From Wylensekiella montiformis (GTDB lineage Bacteria > Bacillota > Negativicutes > Selenomonadales > Selenomonadaceae), in NCBI RefSeq assembly GCF_009697385.1, contig NZ_VUNL01000002.1, positions 124,001 to 188,000 of the forward strand: a stretch of DNA of 64,000 nucleotides. The letters are read 5' to 3'. The translations under genes were made by a program, and so were the position numbers. Every line of letters begins with the position of its first letter. The stretch's first letter is position 1. The notes under the pieces are model-generated. The model was given only the letters and a program-made list of their open reading frames with translations. It ran no database searches and was not told the DNA's origin. This document shows positions 33,550-41,943 of the stretch, one piece after another.

Positions 33550-33886
33550 AAAAAATCCCCCTTGGATTATGATAGAAAACCGAACTCCCCTTAAAAGACC
33601 GGCTTTTCTCACTACTACGCGCTGCCCAGCAGCATTTACCAGAATAGACATATGTTTGCATGATACATGCCTTTTTTCATCAGAGACATCCAGAAAATCT
33701 TTCCCCGTGCCGATAATCCCGCGGCCGATATTCCTATCTCCATGAAATCTTATTATACTTAGTTGATTCGATAAAGTTTACGTTTTTTCCTTCTATAAAA
33801 ATAAAATTTATACGATATTTACAAATATTTTCTCAACTATCGCATTTTTAACGGTTTCATAGCAATCGTTATTGAAAAATAAAAAA
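33550..33886. other. AT-rich intergenic region upstream of the glycogen operon
   Basis: About 340 bp with no credible gene. It holds the promoter-like elements for glgC, including a second minus-strand TATAAT at about 33754-33760 without a good -35, and on its right side the A-rich tract that serves as T-tract of the terminator at 33887-33924. I see no riboswitch motif. Confidence 0.6.
33807..33836 (-). promoter_or_regulatory. Candidate glycogen operon promoter
   Basis: Minus-strand TTGAGA, an 18-nt spacer and TATAAA in a very AT-rich stretch, about 260 nt before glgC. It would leave a long 5' UTR; a closer TATAAT near 33757 is the alternative. Confidence 0.45.
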
Positions 33887-33924
33887 GCGTTTTTATGAAC
33901 GGAATCATCCATTCATAAAAACGC
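33875..33924 (-). terminator. Terminator of the ABC transporter-amidase operon
   Basis: Stem GCGTTTTTATGAA...TTCATAAAAACGC (33887-33924) followed on the minus strand by TTTTTTATTTTTC. The stop codon of the 110-aa gene lies inside the 5' arm/loop. Confidence 0.9.
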
Positions 33925-34245
33925 AATCAATACTGCACCAAGAAATACAGCCAGACTGAACCCTTTCATCACATTCGCCGCCGCAGGACCGGCCGGCCCC
34001 AGAAAAAGCAAAGCAAGCGGCCGCATCTCATAGATCAGGAAGGATACGCAGACAAATATCATGGAGGTATCGTCAACCACCCACTCATAGATCAGAATGA
34101 CTGCGGCCAAAGCGATGGCCAGAAGCTCTCCGCGGGCATAGCCCGGACGCCGCGGCGGTAAGGCCTCATCCTTTACCGCCCTGCTGACCGGAACGCCAAA
34201 CTCATCCATGCGTTCCTCTTCGTCTGCAAACCATCGATACCGCAT
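33913..34245 (-). CDS. Small membrane protein, 110 aa, unknown
   Basis: The first 38 residues are charged and probably cytoplasmic (RYRWFADEEERMDEFGVPVS, then RPGYARGE). Three hydrophobic segments follow: LLAIALAAVILIYEWVV, SMIFVCVSFLIYEMRPLALLFLG and SLAVFLGAVLIAFL. No known family is recognised. GGAGG lies eight nt before the ATG. It is the last gene of a minus-strand set, 18 bp after the amidase gene, and its stop codon is inside the terminator hairpin. Confidence 0.75.
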   Translation of the reverse strand: MRYRWFADEEERMDEFGVPVSRAVKDEALPPRRPGYARGELLAIALAAVILIYEWVVDDTSMIFVCVSFLIYEMRPLALLFLGPAGPAAANVMKGFSLAVFLGAVLIAFL

Positions 34246-34263
34246 GACGCCGACCTCCTTTCG

Positions 34264-34875
34264 TCAAAACCGCTCTGCCGTCATATCCACGAGATGATCC
34301 AGCATATTGTACAGGCTCCGGCCGGGACAGTCCGTAGAGTTATACTCCCGATGCCCCTTGATATGCCTCCGGTCCGGTGCAATCCCATAAAAACGGCAGA
34401 GCGCCGCCATCAATGCCGCCGCCGAATTGATCTGCGCAGCGGTCGGAACCGCCTCCATGAAATTGCCGACGACATTCACTCCGATCGTATGCCAGTTATG
34501 CTGATAGCAATGCGCGCCCAAAGCCCATACCGGCCGTCCGCGCTCAATGGTTCCATCCTTGCGGATCAGAAAATGATACCCGATTCCGGCCCAGCCATTG
34601 TTCAGATGCCATTCATGAACTTCCTCAGCCGAAACGTCGCGGTTCGTCCCGCCGATATGATGAACCACGATGCCATTGGTCGTTTCACGATTCTCCAATG
34701 AACGGAACGAAAGATTTGTTTCGCGGATGGGAACGCCGAGATCCTTGTCAACCGAAACACCGTATCCGCCGGCATTCCAGGCCGCTTCCGCGGCCTTCAT
34801 CTGCCACAGACCAGGCAGAATCACAGCGCCTGTTCCCAGGCATATCATGTTTTTCAAAAACTCCCGTCGATTCAT
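34264..34875 (-). CDS. N-acetylmuramoyl-L-alanine amidase (Amidase_2/PGRP fold), Tat-type signal
   Basis: Peptidoglycan amidase of 203 aa. The N-terminus MNRREFLKNMICLGTGAVIL is a twin-arginine signal (RRxFLK) with an Ala-rich cleavage region (KAAEAAW). The catalytic domain has GIVVHHIGGTNRD (zinc His), WAGIGYHFLIRKDG, GNFMEAVPTAAQ and IKGHREYNSTDCPG, supplying the second His and the Cys ligand. All zinc ligands are present. The start is the ATG at 34875; a clear SD is not visible and the longer open frame to 35076 overlaps the transporter gene. The neighbouring SbmA-like transporter suggests an envelope role. Confidence 0.88.
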   Translation of the reverse strand: MNRREFLKNMICLGTGAVILPGLWQMKAAEAAWNAGGYGVSVDKDLGVPIRETNLSFRSLENRETTNGIVVHHIGGTNRDVSAEEVHEWHLNNGWAGIGYHFLIRKDGTIERGRPVWALGAHCYQHNWHTIGVNVVGNFMEAVPTAAQINSAAALMAALCRFYGIAPDRRHIKGHREYNSTDCPGRSLYNMLDHLVDMTAERF

Positions 34876-34975
34876 TCTCAATTCATCCCGTTCAATCCAA
34901 TAGTATCTATAGTATACGACCTCTTTCTGAAAAAACAGGGAAAACGCCGGTCCGGCCAACGCCTCCGCATCCCTA

Positions 34976-36712
34976 TCATACCTTGGCCGGAATCGACCGA
35001 ATCCGCCAGCTTCCGTCGCCGAAAAGATGCAGCTCCTCCTCATGTCTGGCAAACAGCGTGGAGCGATGACCGACACTGACTACACTCATCGCCGGAAGCT
35101 GTCGGCGCAGCAGGTCATACATTTCCTGCTCACGCGCCTCATCCAGCGCCGACGTCGCCTCATCCAAAAACACACAGTCCGGCTTCACCAGCAGAACACG
35201 GGCAAAAGCAAGGCGCTGCTGCTCGCCCAAAGACAAAATACGGCTCCAGTCGTCCCGATCATCAAGACGCGCGATAAAAGCCTCCAGTCCGACCAGGCGC
35301 AGCACTTCCTTTAAGCGGTCCTCACTGCCTGAGGCCGAAAGGGGATAATACAGGGCGCGCCGCAGACTGCCGAGAGGAAGGTATGGACGCTGCGGGAGAA
35401 ACAAAACGCGCGTTCCCTGCGGCAAAGTGAGGCTTCCGCTGCCATACGGCCAGATGCCAGACAACGTGCGCAGCAATGTGCTCTTCCCGCAGCCCGAAGC
35501 GCCTGTAATGAGAACGCGACATCCCTGCGGCAGTTTCAGTGTGCAATCTCTCAGCAAAGTGCGCCCGTCGGGCAGACATACCTGAAGCTCATTCAGCGAA
35601 ACGGCTTTTTCCGCTCCTGCCGGAGTTTCCCGGCGCACTACGCCGTTCGGAATCGAAGCCGCTTCTTCCATATGAGAGGTAAAACCAGCAAGACGGCGGG
35701 TCACAGCGGCCAGCTGGGCAATGGTATCATACGAATCCACAAAATACGACAGCGCATCCTGAACCCGCCCAAAGGCCGAAACCGTCTGCATAAGGCCGCC
35801 CAGTGCCATCGTACCCGCAAAATACTGGGGCGCGGCCAGCACAAGAGGGACAATAATGGCCAGCTGCCCATATCCATTAACATAAAAATTCAGGAGCTTG
35901 GTCTGGCGCATAAGCTGCCAGTAATTGCGGATCACTTTGGCAAAACGCTCCCGGAACCCGACAGACTCCGGCTGTTCACCGCGATAAAACGCAACGCTCT
36001 CACTATTTTCCCGCACCCGCATCATATTAAAACGGAAATCCGCTTCAAAGCGCTGCTGATCAAAGTTCAGTCCAATCAGACGCCGTCCGACCAGATGGGC
36101 ACAAACCGTGCCAACCATCGAATAAAGCAACGAGAACCAGAACATGTAGCCATAGATCACGAATTCCCGGCTTCCGAACGGAACGGTAAACGCACCGGAC
36201 AAATTCCAAAGCACCACGCCGAAGGCCGCCAGCGTAGTCAGCTGTTTTAGGAAGCCGATCAACAGCTGAAGCGTCAAAGCGACAAACTGATTGATGTCCT
36301 CACTGATTCGCTGATCCGGATTATCCGTATCGCTCCGCAGCACCTGCAGGCGATAATATACCTGCTTCCGCATCCACCGCCCCAGATATTGGTCCGTCAG
36401 CCAGGTTCTCCACTTTATCTGCACCATTTGCCGCAGATAAATCGCGTAAACCGCAACGACGATATGCAGCATGGCCAAAAGGGTAAACGTTCCGACCAAA
36501 GGCCAAAACTGATCCGCCTGATACTGCTGCAGCGCATTATAAAATTTGTTATACCAGGTGTTAATGCGGACCAGAAGATACACATCAAAAAAATTCAGGG
36601 CAATGACAAATGCCAGCAAGCCTCTCGCTTTCCATTTATGCTCCGAACTCCAATATCCGCGGAAGATCCTCCAGAACCCCCGCCAAAAAATTCCCTTCAA
36701 AACGAACCACAT
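34976..36712 (-). CDS. SbmA/BacA-type ABC transporter, fused permease and ATPase
   Basis: A 578-aa half-transporter of the ABC_membrane_2 group (SbmA/BacA/YddA; ABCD-like), whose members move peptides, vitamin B12 or long-chain acyl compounds. The permease part (about residues 1-340) starts FWRGFWRIFRGYWSSEHKWK and has LITTWYNKFYNALQQYQ-type signature sequence (here RINTWYNKFYNALQQY) and several membrane helices. The ATPase has Walker A ITGASGCGKSTLLRTLSG, signature LSLGEQQRLAFAR, Walker B DCVFLDEATSALDE and a switch His in SVGHRS. The ATG at 36712 has only a weak SD (GAGAAGG adjacent). The substrate is unknown; it is upstream of the amidase. Confidence 0.88.
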   Translation of the reverse strand: MWFVLKGIFWRGFWRIFRGYWSSEHKWKARGLLAFVIALNFFDVYLLVRINTWYNKFYNALQQYQADQFWPLVGTFTLLAMLHIVVAVYAIYLRQMVQIKWRTWLTDQYLGRWMRKQVYYRLQVLRSDTDNPDQRISEDINQFVALTLQLLIGFLKQLTTLAAFGVVLWNLSGAFTVPFGSREFVIYGYMFWFSLLYSMVGTVCAHLVGRRLIGLNFDQQRFEADFRFNMMRVRENSESVAFYRGEQPESVGFRERFAKVIRNYWQLMRQTKLLNFYVNGYGQLAIIVPLVLAAPQYFAGTMALGGLMQTVSAFGRVQDALSYFVDSYDTIAQLAAVTRRLAGFTSHMEEAASIPNGVVRRETPAGAEKAVSLNELQVCLPDGRTLLRDCTLKLPQGCRVLITGASGCGKSTLLRTLSGIWPYGSGSLTLPQGTRVLFLPQRPYLPLGSLRRALYYPLSASGSEDRLKEVLRLVGLEAFIARLDDRDDWSRILSLGEQQRLAFARVLLVKPDCVFLDEATSALDEAREQEMYDLLRRQLPAMSVVSVGHRSTLFARHEEELHLFGDGSWRIRSIPAKV

Positions 36713-36923
36713 CCTTCTCTCATTGCTGCTTCTCGCAGATACATCCAGTATAATCTTTTCCTCCGTCCATATCAAGCAAAAGAACCGTCCCAATCCGCCC
36801 AAACAGGATCCCCATTGGCATCGGATAAAAAAAGCAGTGCAGAGAAACGCTCTGCACTGCCACGAAACGCCCTGCAGTCCGCCTTGACAAAACAAGTCAC
36901 GGAACACAAAAGCACATATATAC

Positions 36924-37000
<77 letters not shown>

Positions 37001-37004
37001 AGAA

Positions 37005-37081
37005 TGGTCGGGATGACAGGATTCGAACCTGCGACATCCTGCTCCCAAAGCAGGCGCGCTACCAAACTGCGCTACATCCCG
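37005..37081 (-). tRNA. tRNA-Pro (anticodon UGG)
   Basis: A 77-nt cloverleaf with acceptor CGGGATG/CATCCCG, anticodon loop CTTTGGG (UGG), T-arm GCAGGTTCGAATCCTGT and encoded CCA. It lies 4 nt upstream of tRNA-Arg and directly after the promoter. Confidence 0.97.
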
Positions 37082-37095
37082 CAGACCACCTGTCT

Positions 37096-37124
37096 AGTAT
37101 ATCCAAATAATCTTCGCCTGTCAA
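37096..37124 (-). promoter_or_regulatory. Promoter of the tRNA-Pro/tRNA-Arg pair
   Basis: Minus-strand consensus TTGACA, a 17-nt spacer and TATACT, ending about 15 nt before the 5' end of tRNA-Pro. Confidence 0.9.
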
Positions 37125-37164
37125 TCCTTATCTTGTAAAAAACAACTCCCGGCAAAACACAGGA

Positions 37165-37193
37165 TTGACAACTTTATAGAGGAATGATAATGT
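37165..37193 (+). promoter_or_regulatory. Promoter of trpD
   Basis: Consensus TTGACA, a 17-nt spacer and TAATGT, 42 nt upstream of the ATG. It is flanked by the inverted repeat at 37168-37209. Confidence 0.65.
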
Positions 37194-37209
37194 TACTATG
37201 TAAAGTTGT
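37168..37209. repeat. Inverted repeat around the trpD promoter, possible operator
   Basis: Perfect 9-bp arms ACAACTTTA (37168-37176) and TAAAGTTGT (37201-37209), 24 nt apart, with partial extension TAG...CTA. One arm overlaps the end of the -35 element and the other lies at or just after the predicted transcript start, so a DNA-binding regulator is more likely than an RNA hairpin. Confidence 0.5.
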
Positions 37210-37235
37210 AACGTTTGTAACAGGAGTGAGGACTT

Positions 37236-38252
37236 ATGATAAAAGAAGCGATTGAGAAAATCGTCAGCAAACAGGATCTTACCTATCGGGAAGCGTATAC
37301 TGTCATGGATGAAATCATGAGCGGAGAAACTTCTCAGGTACAAAATGCCGCCTATCTGGCCGCCCTGTCCACAAAAAGCACCAAAGCCGAGACCATCGAC
37401 GAAATCTCCGGCTCGGCGGCAGCGATGCGCGACCACGCCCTGAAGGTTAATCATCAGCTGGATGTCCTCGACATCGTCGGAACCGGCGGCGACCACGCCC
37501 ACAGTATCAACATTTCCACCACAGCCGCCATGATCATTGCTGCCGCAGGCGTGCGGGTTGCCAAGCACGGAAATCGTGCCGCCTCCTCAAAATGTGGCGC
37601 CGCCGACTGCCTTGAGGCGCTCGGCGTTTCGCTTGACCAGCCGCCGGAAAAGGCGGTTCGTGAACTCCAGGACATCGGTCTTTGCTTCCTGTTTGCTCAA
37701 AAATATCATGCCTCGATGAAATATGTCGGTGCCATCCGCAAAGAGCTTGGCATCCGTACCGTTTTCAATATTCTCGGACCGCTTACCAATCCGGCTCATC
37801 CCACCCGCATGATGCTCGGTGTTTACGATGAATATTTACTGGAACCGCTGGCCAAAGTCATGCTGTCCCTCGGGGTAAAAAACGGTATGGTAATCTATGG
37901 TCAGGACTGTCTCGATGAATTTTCACTCAGTGCCCCGACCAGCGTCTGCGAATTTCGTGAAGGATGGTTCCGTCGCTATACCGTAAAACCGGAAGATTTC
38001 GGCTTTGCACGCTGCACGAAGGAAGATATTCGCGGCGGCCTCCCCGAAGAAAACGCCCGCATCACACTGGACATCCTCCATGGAGCAGCCGGGCCGAAAA
38101 CCGACATCGTCCTGCTCAACGCCGGTGCCGCAATCTATGTTGGGGGACAGGCCGACAGCATTGCGTCCGGCATAGAAAAAGCGCGTCAGGTCATCGCTTC
38201 CGGTGCAGCCATGAAAAAGCTGGACGAGTTCCGCTCCGCGTCACATTCCTGA
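37236..38252 (+). CDS. trpD: Anthranilate phosphoribosyltransferase
   Basis: Transfers phosphoribose from PRPP to anthranilate in tryptophan synthesis. The 338-aa length is standard. Signatures: [16 protein letters not shown] (PRPP loop), [21 protein letters not shown] (anthranilate and phosphate contacts), [14 protein letters not shown], and LDEFSL (metal site). AGGAG lies nine nt before the ATG. It stands alone: no other trp gene is in the window, and it is divergent from two tRNA genes and convergent with the end of the flagellar block. Slight changes in the KHGN segment (CGAAD for the usual GSAD) keep the key residues. Confidence 0.95.
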   Translation: MIKEAIEKIVSKQDLTYREAYTVMDEIMSGETSQVQNAAYLAALSTKSTKAETIDEISGSAAAMRDHALKVNHQLDVLDIVGTGGDHAHSINISTTAAMIIAAAGVRVAKHGNRAASSKCGAADCLEALGVSLDQPPEKAVRELQDIGLCFLFAQKYHASMKYVGAIRKELGIRTVFNILGPLTNPAHPTRMMLGVYDEYLLEPLAKVMLSLGVKNGMVIYGQDCLDEFSLSAPTSVCEFREGWFRRYTVKPEDFGFARCTKEDIRGGLPEENARITLDILHGAAGPKTDIVLLNAGAAIYVGGQADSIASGIEKARQVIASGAAMKKLDEFRSASHS

Positions 38253-38269
38253 TCAATGCGCTGTCTCCC

Positions 38270-38318
38270 TCAAATGAAATGGCTCCTGCTCTTCCGGGCA
38301 GGAGCCATTTCATTTGAA
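38270..38318. terminator. Bidirectional hairpin between trpD and the flagellar block
   Basis: Near-perfect 20-bp stem TCAAATGAAATGGCTCCTGC / GCAGGAGCCATTTCATTTGA with a 7-nt loop. T-tracts are short on both sides, but position between convergent genes supports termination. Confidence 0.75.
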
Positions 38319-38321
38319 AAG

Positions 38322-39038
38322 TTATTCGTTTTCCAGTTCCCGGCGGTTCATTTCCTGAAGAAGCTCTATCGCACCTCGTCCCATACCAGTTTCGCGTGCC
38401 GCCTCCTCCACCGAATATCCGCTGAGCAGCAACGCTCTGGCCTTGGCCGTATTCTGCACCGCATCCGGCTCCTCCTCATTCACCGCATCCTGCTGTTCCT
38501 CCGGTGGACGGCTCTCCATGGCTGCGGCCAGTCCGACAGCCTGACGCGCCTTCTCGTAAGAGATGCCATCCTGATTCCGCGCCTCATCCCGCTCCATCGA
38601 CTGATGAAGTACAGCGGCAAAATCTTGGGCATCTACCCGCTCTGCCCCCGCCTGTTCCGGCAGAACAGACGCCATGGGCGGGACAGCCGGACGCATAAAG
38701 AGCTCCCGGGAAAGGCGCTGCGCCTCCTGCAGATCCTGTTCCAGCATCGCCGAACGATGCTTCCATTCTTCATCCAGTCTCCTGCTTTCCGCCAGATTCC
38801 GCTCCAATCGGTCGTTGCGCTCCTCCGCATCCTGAAGCAACGTTTCCAAATGGCGAATATGGCTGCTCAGACGATGGATAACCGCATCGGCTGAACGCTC
38901 CATTTCCGCTTTAAACTGATCGGCAGATGCCCGCATCTCTTCGGTGCTTTCCTCCGCTGTCTGCCTGTGTGAAAGCCAGCGTGCGCCCATGACCAAAGCA
39001 GCCCCGACAATAATCAGGAATCCAAACATTGTGACCAT
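38322..39038 (-). CDS. Coiled-coil membrane-anchored protein, DUF6115-like, last gene of flagellar block
   Basis: A 238-aa protein. One N-terminal membrane helix (MFGFLIIVGAALVMGARWL) is followed by about 90 residues of coiled coil (SADAVIHRLSSHIRHLETLL and on), a disordered Pro/Glu-rich middle and a C-terminal helix-turn-helix-like segment (KARALLLSGYSVEEAARETG, GRGAIELLQEM) that is typical of DUF6115 proteins found at the 3' end of Firmicute flagellar operons. The ATG at 39038 has AGGGG six nt upstream. Function is not established. Confidence 0.8.
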   Translation of the reverse strand: MVTMFGFLIIVGAALVMGARWLSHRQTAEESTEEMRASADQFKAEMERSADAVIHRLSSHIRHLETLLQDAEERNDRLERNLAESRRLDEEWKHRSAMLEQDLQEAQRLSRELFMRPAVPPMASVLPEQAGAERVDAQDFAAVLHQSMERDEARNQDGISYEKARQAVGLAAAMESRPPEEQQDAVNEEEPDAVQNTAKARALLLSGYSVEEAARETGMGRGAIELLQEMNRRELENE

Positions 39039-39057
39039 AAATGACCCCTAGCGCCTC

Positions 39058-39381
39058 CTATAAGCTGATATCCAGAAAATGACCGCGGGACGGATCCACT
39101 GCATAATTCACAGACTCCTCGTCGTTTTGATCCTCATGATGACGCTGCCCGGATTGAGACCCGCCCTGCTTCTGCCGATGATCCGGATCTTCCCGGATAC
39201 GCCCGTCTTCCGGATTATCCTTGCCCCGGACCTGCTCCTGTTTCAGTTTATCCTCCGCTTTCTGCTGAACAGACTGAAAATCCTGCTGCAATGCATTCGC
39301 CTGATTCAGATTGTGCTGAACCTGAGTCGCGTCCGCCGCACGCGGGACCAGCATCTGCATACTCATCGGGCTGACATCCAT
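39058..39381 (-). CDS. Hypothetical flagellar-operon protein, 107 aa
   Basis: A soluble, hydrophilic product with a heptad-like Gln/Asn-rich helix (ADATQVQHNLNQANALQQDF) followed by a disordered, charged region (DPDHRQKQGGSQSGQRHHED) and a short C-terminal VNYAVDPSRGHFLDISL. I recognise no family beyond its location between FapA and the DUF6115-like gene. AAGGGGAG lies close upstream of the ATG. The C-terminal DP..GHxLDI ending looks like a conserved short motif. Confidence 0.7.
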   Translation of the reverse strand: MDVSPMSMQMLVPRAADATQVQHNLNQANALQQDFQSVQQKAEDKLKQEQVRGKDNPEDGRIREDPDHRQKQGGSQSGQRHHEDQNDEESVNYAVDPSRGHFLDISL

Positions 39382-39398
39382 GACGCTCCCCTTCTTTC

Positions 39399-41069
39399 TT
39401 AATAAGGCCCAATATCGACGTGGTCATCCTTCACCGTAAGGGTGGCCCTTTTGATTTCAGATTGTACATTCATCATGATCGAATGAATGGATATACGCGC
39501 CCCCGGATAGATCGTATCACTGACGCGAATCCTGCCATTCTGCATTTTCGAAAGTTCCTCTTCCAACCGCTTGATTTCACTTTCATCCCGTTTCAGCTTC
39601 CCTGCCAGCGGAAACTGTGAGCGTGTCAGCGCGTTGATCTGATCGATACGCTCCTGAGGCAGGCGGCTGATATCGATTTTATTCAACGTATTGAGCATTT
39701 GCGTGATTTGCTTGAGACGCTGCTTCGACTCTTTGTAGTCCTTGCACAATAATCGGTACTTCCGCTCCAATTCCGGATTGACGCCCACCGTCATACGCGT
39801 TACGACAAAAGCCTGATTGCCAACAATCTTGCAGCGAATCTCCTCACCGGCGGCGGAACTGCCTCCGGTAATCATCCCACGCCGATCCTCCAGCAGGATG
39901 CGTTTGCCGGCACTCAGTGTGGAATGCAGCGCAACATCAGAAAGATAGAGCGTCCCTCCGCACTCAATGACGGCATTTTCTGCAAAAGAGGCATGAACAT
40001 CTTCCTTCGCTCGTACTTTTCCTCTGTTCATGCCGTTGACCCCGCCGCTGATCATCACATTGCGCCCTTCGACGTCGCCGCCGCTGACCATGCCTCCGAT
40101 TTCAATATCGCCAGTCGCCCGGACGACAAAACCAGCCTCGACATTGCCCTTGATTTCTACGCTTCCGGCAAAATCAATGTTTCCTGTCCCCACACCGACA
40201 CTGTCCCGAATAACAAGATGCGGATCCACATCGATCTTGCGTCCTTTGTCGACGATCTGCCCGTCAATAGACGCGATCAGCGTATTCTCATCCACGACCT
40301 CCGTGTTCTTGCCCTGCGGCATAGGAATAGGGCGGCCATTCCGGGCCGCTACATCATTCCCGCAGACATCTTTGCCCTGTTCGCCCGGAGTCTGCGGAAT
40401 ACGCACAGCCAGCACATCGCCTTTATGAACCAGCACAAAAAGATTCATATCTTTATAATTGACTCGATCATGCTCATCCACTTTCGGGCGTCCCTTGACC
40501 CCGAGATCAAAATGACGCTCGATCCGTGCGTTTTCACCATTGCGCGGCGGCTTCCCCTTCGCGGCGATAAAAGGAGAAAAGCCCTCGATGCCCGACCGGA
40601 TCGCATCCGCATCAATTCCATAAACCACACCGCTGTCCGCCAACGCCTGCTCCACTGCTTCCGCAGAAGGAAGCCTTGTCCCCGTGCTGGTATCATAACG
40701 CACCGTCACGCTCATGCGGTCATGGCTGATATCCACAATGACCGCCGCATCCTGTTCTTCCTCTGCAGCATCGTTCTTATCGGATTCGTCCTCTTCTTCC
40801 GGCACATCTTCCGGTCCGTTCTCCGAGGGCAGCACACTGGTCAGTTTGGCCGGCTGTCCGGCGGCTTCGCGGACAATATGCGAGAGCCGGCTGATATCAT
40901 AATCCGTAACTCCGTTATCCTGCAGAACCTGCCGAAGATCCAATAATTCAAACATAAGACCGTTTGCTGCATCGGGGAAAATCGTCAAATAAACGCCGTC
41001 TTCCCGAAATTCAAACAGGTATCCTGCTTCTTTCCCGCCTACTGCCGGGTGCAATGTCTGGTCATCCAT
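39399..41069 (-). CDS. fapA: FapA family protein (DUF342)
   Basis: A 556-aa DUF342/FapA protein. The N-terminal alpha/beta region (residues about 1-200) contains VTVRYDTSTGTRLPSAEAVE. The middle is a right-handed beta-helix of short repeats rich in G, N and V: SVGVGTGNIDFAGSVEIKG, NVEAGFVVRATGDIEIGG, GKVRAKEDVHASFAENAVIE. A helical C-terminal hairpin follows (QRLKQITQMLNTLNKI). Related proteins are known as flagellar assembly or surface-related factors; the exact role here is unknown. SD AAGGGGG lies seven nt before the ATG. It follows fliA by 28 bp. Confidence 0.88.
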   Translation of the reverse strand: MDDQTLHPAVGGKEAGYLFEFREDGVYLTIFPDAANGLMFELLDLRQVLQDNGVTDYDISRLSHIVREAAGQPAKLTSVLPSENGPEDVPEEEDESDKNDAAEEEQDAAVIVDISHDRMSVTVRYDTSTGTRLPSAEAVEQALADSGVVYGIDADAIRSGIEGFSPFIAAKGKPPRNGENARIERHFDLGVKGRPKVDEHDRVNYKDMNLFVLVHKGDVLAVRIPQTPGEQGKDVCGNDVAARNGRPIPMPQGKNTEVVDENTLIASIDGQIVDKGRKIDVDPHLVIRDSVGVGTGNIDFAGSVEIKGNVEAGFVVRATGDIEIGGMVSGGDVEGRNVMISGGVNGMNRGKVRAKEDVHASFAENAVIECGGTLYLSDVALHSTLSAGKRILLEDRRGMITGGSSAAGEEIRCKIVGNQAFVVTRMTVGVNPELERKYRLLCKDYKESKQRLKQITQMLNTLNKIDISRLPQERIDQINALTRSQFPLAGKLKRDESEIKRLEEELSKMQNGRIRVSDTIYPGARISIHSIMMNVQSEIKRATLTVKDDHVDIGPY

Positions 41070-41097
41070 GATACATCCCCCTTAGGATGATGATAAG

Positions 41098-41865
41098 CTA
41101 CACAAGATTCGCTTTCATCCTGGACAGATATCCACGCAGCCGAAATACGGCTTTGGTATGAAGTTGAGAGATTCGCGCCTCGGATAAATGAAGGATCATG
41201 CTGATTTCCTTCAGCGTCAGCTCTTCATAATAATAAAGAGCAACCACTTTCTTCTCCTTCTCCGGCAGCCGTTCGATGGCCGCAGCCAGAATGCTTCGCA
41301 GCTCGGACTTCTCCACCTGTTCGGACGGACCGTCCTCTTGCGAAGCCGGCGTATCCGTCCGCAAGTAATCATCCAGCGGAATGATCGTAGCTACGCTGAC
41401 CTGACTTTCCAGCTTCTGAAGCTCGCCGATCGTAAGGCCCAACTCTTCCGCCAGTTCTTCATCCGTCGCAGTATGTCCCAGACGCGTCTCCAATTCATAA
41501 ACCGCCTGCTCATAACGGCGAATCTTCTGACGAACTGCTACGGGAATCCAATCCTTGGAACGCAAATAGTCGAGCATCGCTCCGCGGATGCGCACTCCGG
41601 CATATGTCTCAAATTTGTTTTTCCGCTCCATATCGTACCGGTCGATAGCATCCAGCAGACCAAAAAAACCGCTTGACAACAGATCATCGCGATCCACATG
41701 CGCGGGAAGACTGATCGCCAGACGTCCGGCCACCAGCTTCACCAGCGGAAGGTAATGCTCCGCCAGCTGATTGCGCAAATCAATGTTTTTATGCGCCAGA
41801 TAACGGTGCCAGAGGGAAGTGACATCTGTCAAATTTTCATCATGGCTTTGATCCAAAGAATCCAT
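41098..41865 (-). CDS. fliA: Flagellar sigma factor FliA (sigma-28/WhiG family)
   Basis: Directs RNA polymerase to late flagellar and chemotaxis promoters. The 255-aa product has sigma region 2 (HYLPLVKLVAGRLAISLPAH, LLSSGFFGLLDAIDRYD, FETYAGVRIRGAMLDYLRSK), the FliA-typical DWIPVAVRQK, region 3 (LGHTATDEELAEELGLTIGE) and region 4 (RLPEKEKKVVALYYYEELTL with LHLSEARISQLHTKAVFRLR). The ATG at 41865 lies seven nt after AGGAGGT; the longer in-frame reading to 41901 is unlikely. An anti-sigma FlgM gene is not in the window. Being inside the operon it would amplify expression after hook completion. Confidence 0.95.
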   Translation of the reverse strand: MDSLDQSHDENLTDVTSLWHRYLAHKNIDLRNQLAEHYLPLVKLVAGRLAISLPAHVDRDDLLSSGFFGLLDAIDRYDMERKNKFETYAGVRIRGAMLDYLRSKDWIPVAVRQKIRRYEQAVYELETRLGHTATDEELAEELGLTIGELQKLESQVSVATIIPLDDYLRTDTPASQEDGPSEQVEKSELRSILAAAIERLPEKEKKVVALYYYEELTLKEISMILHLSEARISQLHTKAVFRLRGYLSRMKANLV

Positions 41866-41943
41866 TTGCAAGACCTCCTTCCATCGCTCATCCCTAAGCA
41901 ATTCATACCAACGCCGCCTGAATCAGCGGCTTCTTCTTTCTTC

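Noticed and set aside
33709-33716. GCCGATAA, resembling a sigma-28 -10 element
   Set aside because: It is on the plus strand with no TAAA-type -35 at the right distance and no gene downstream. Similar octamers also occur inside serA and cheW, so it is chance.
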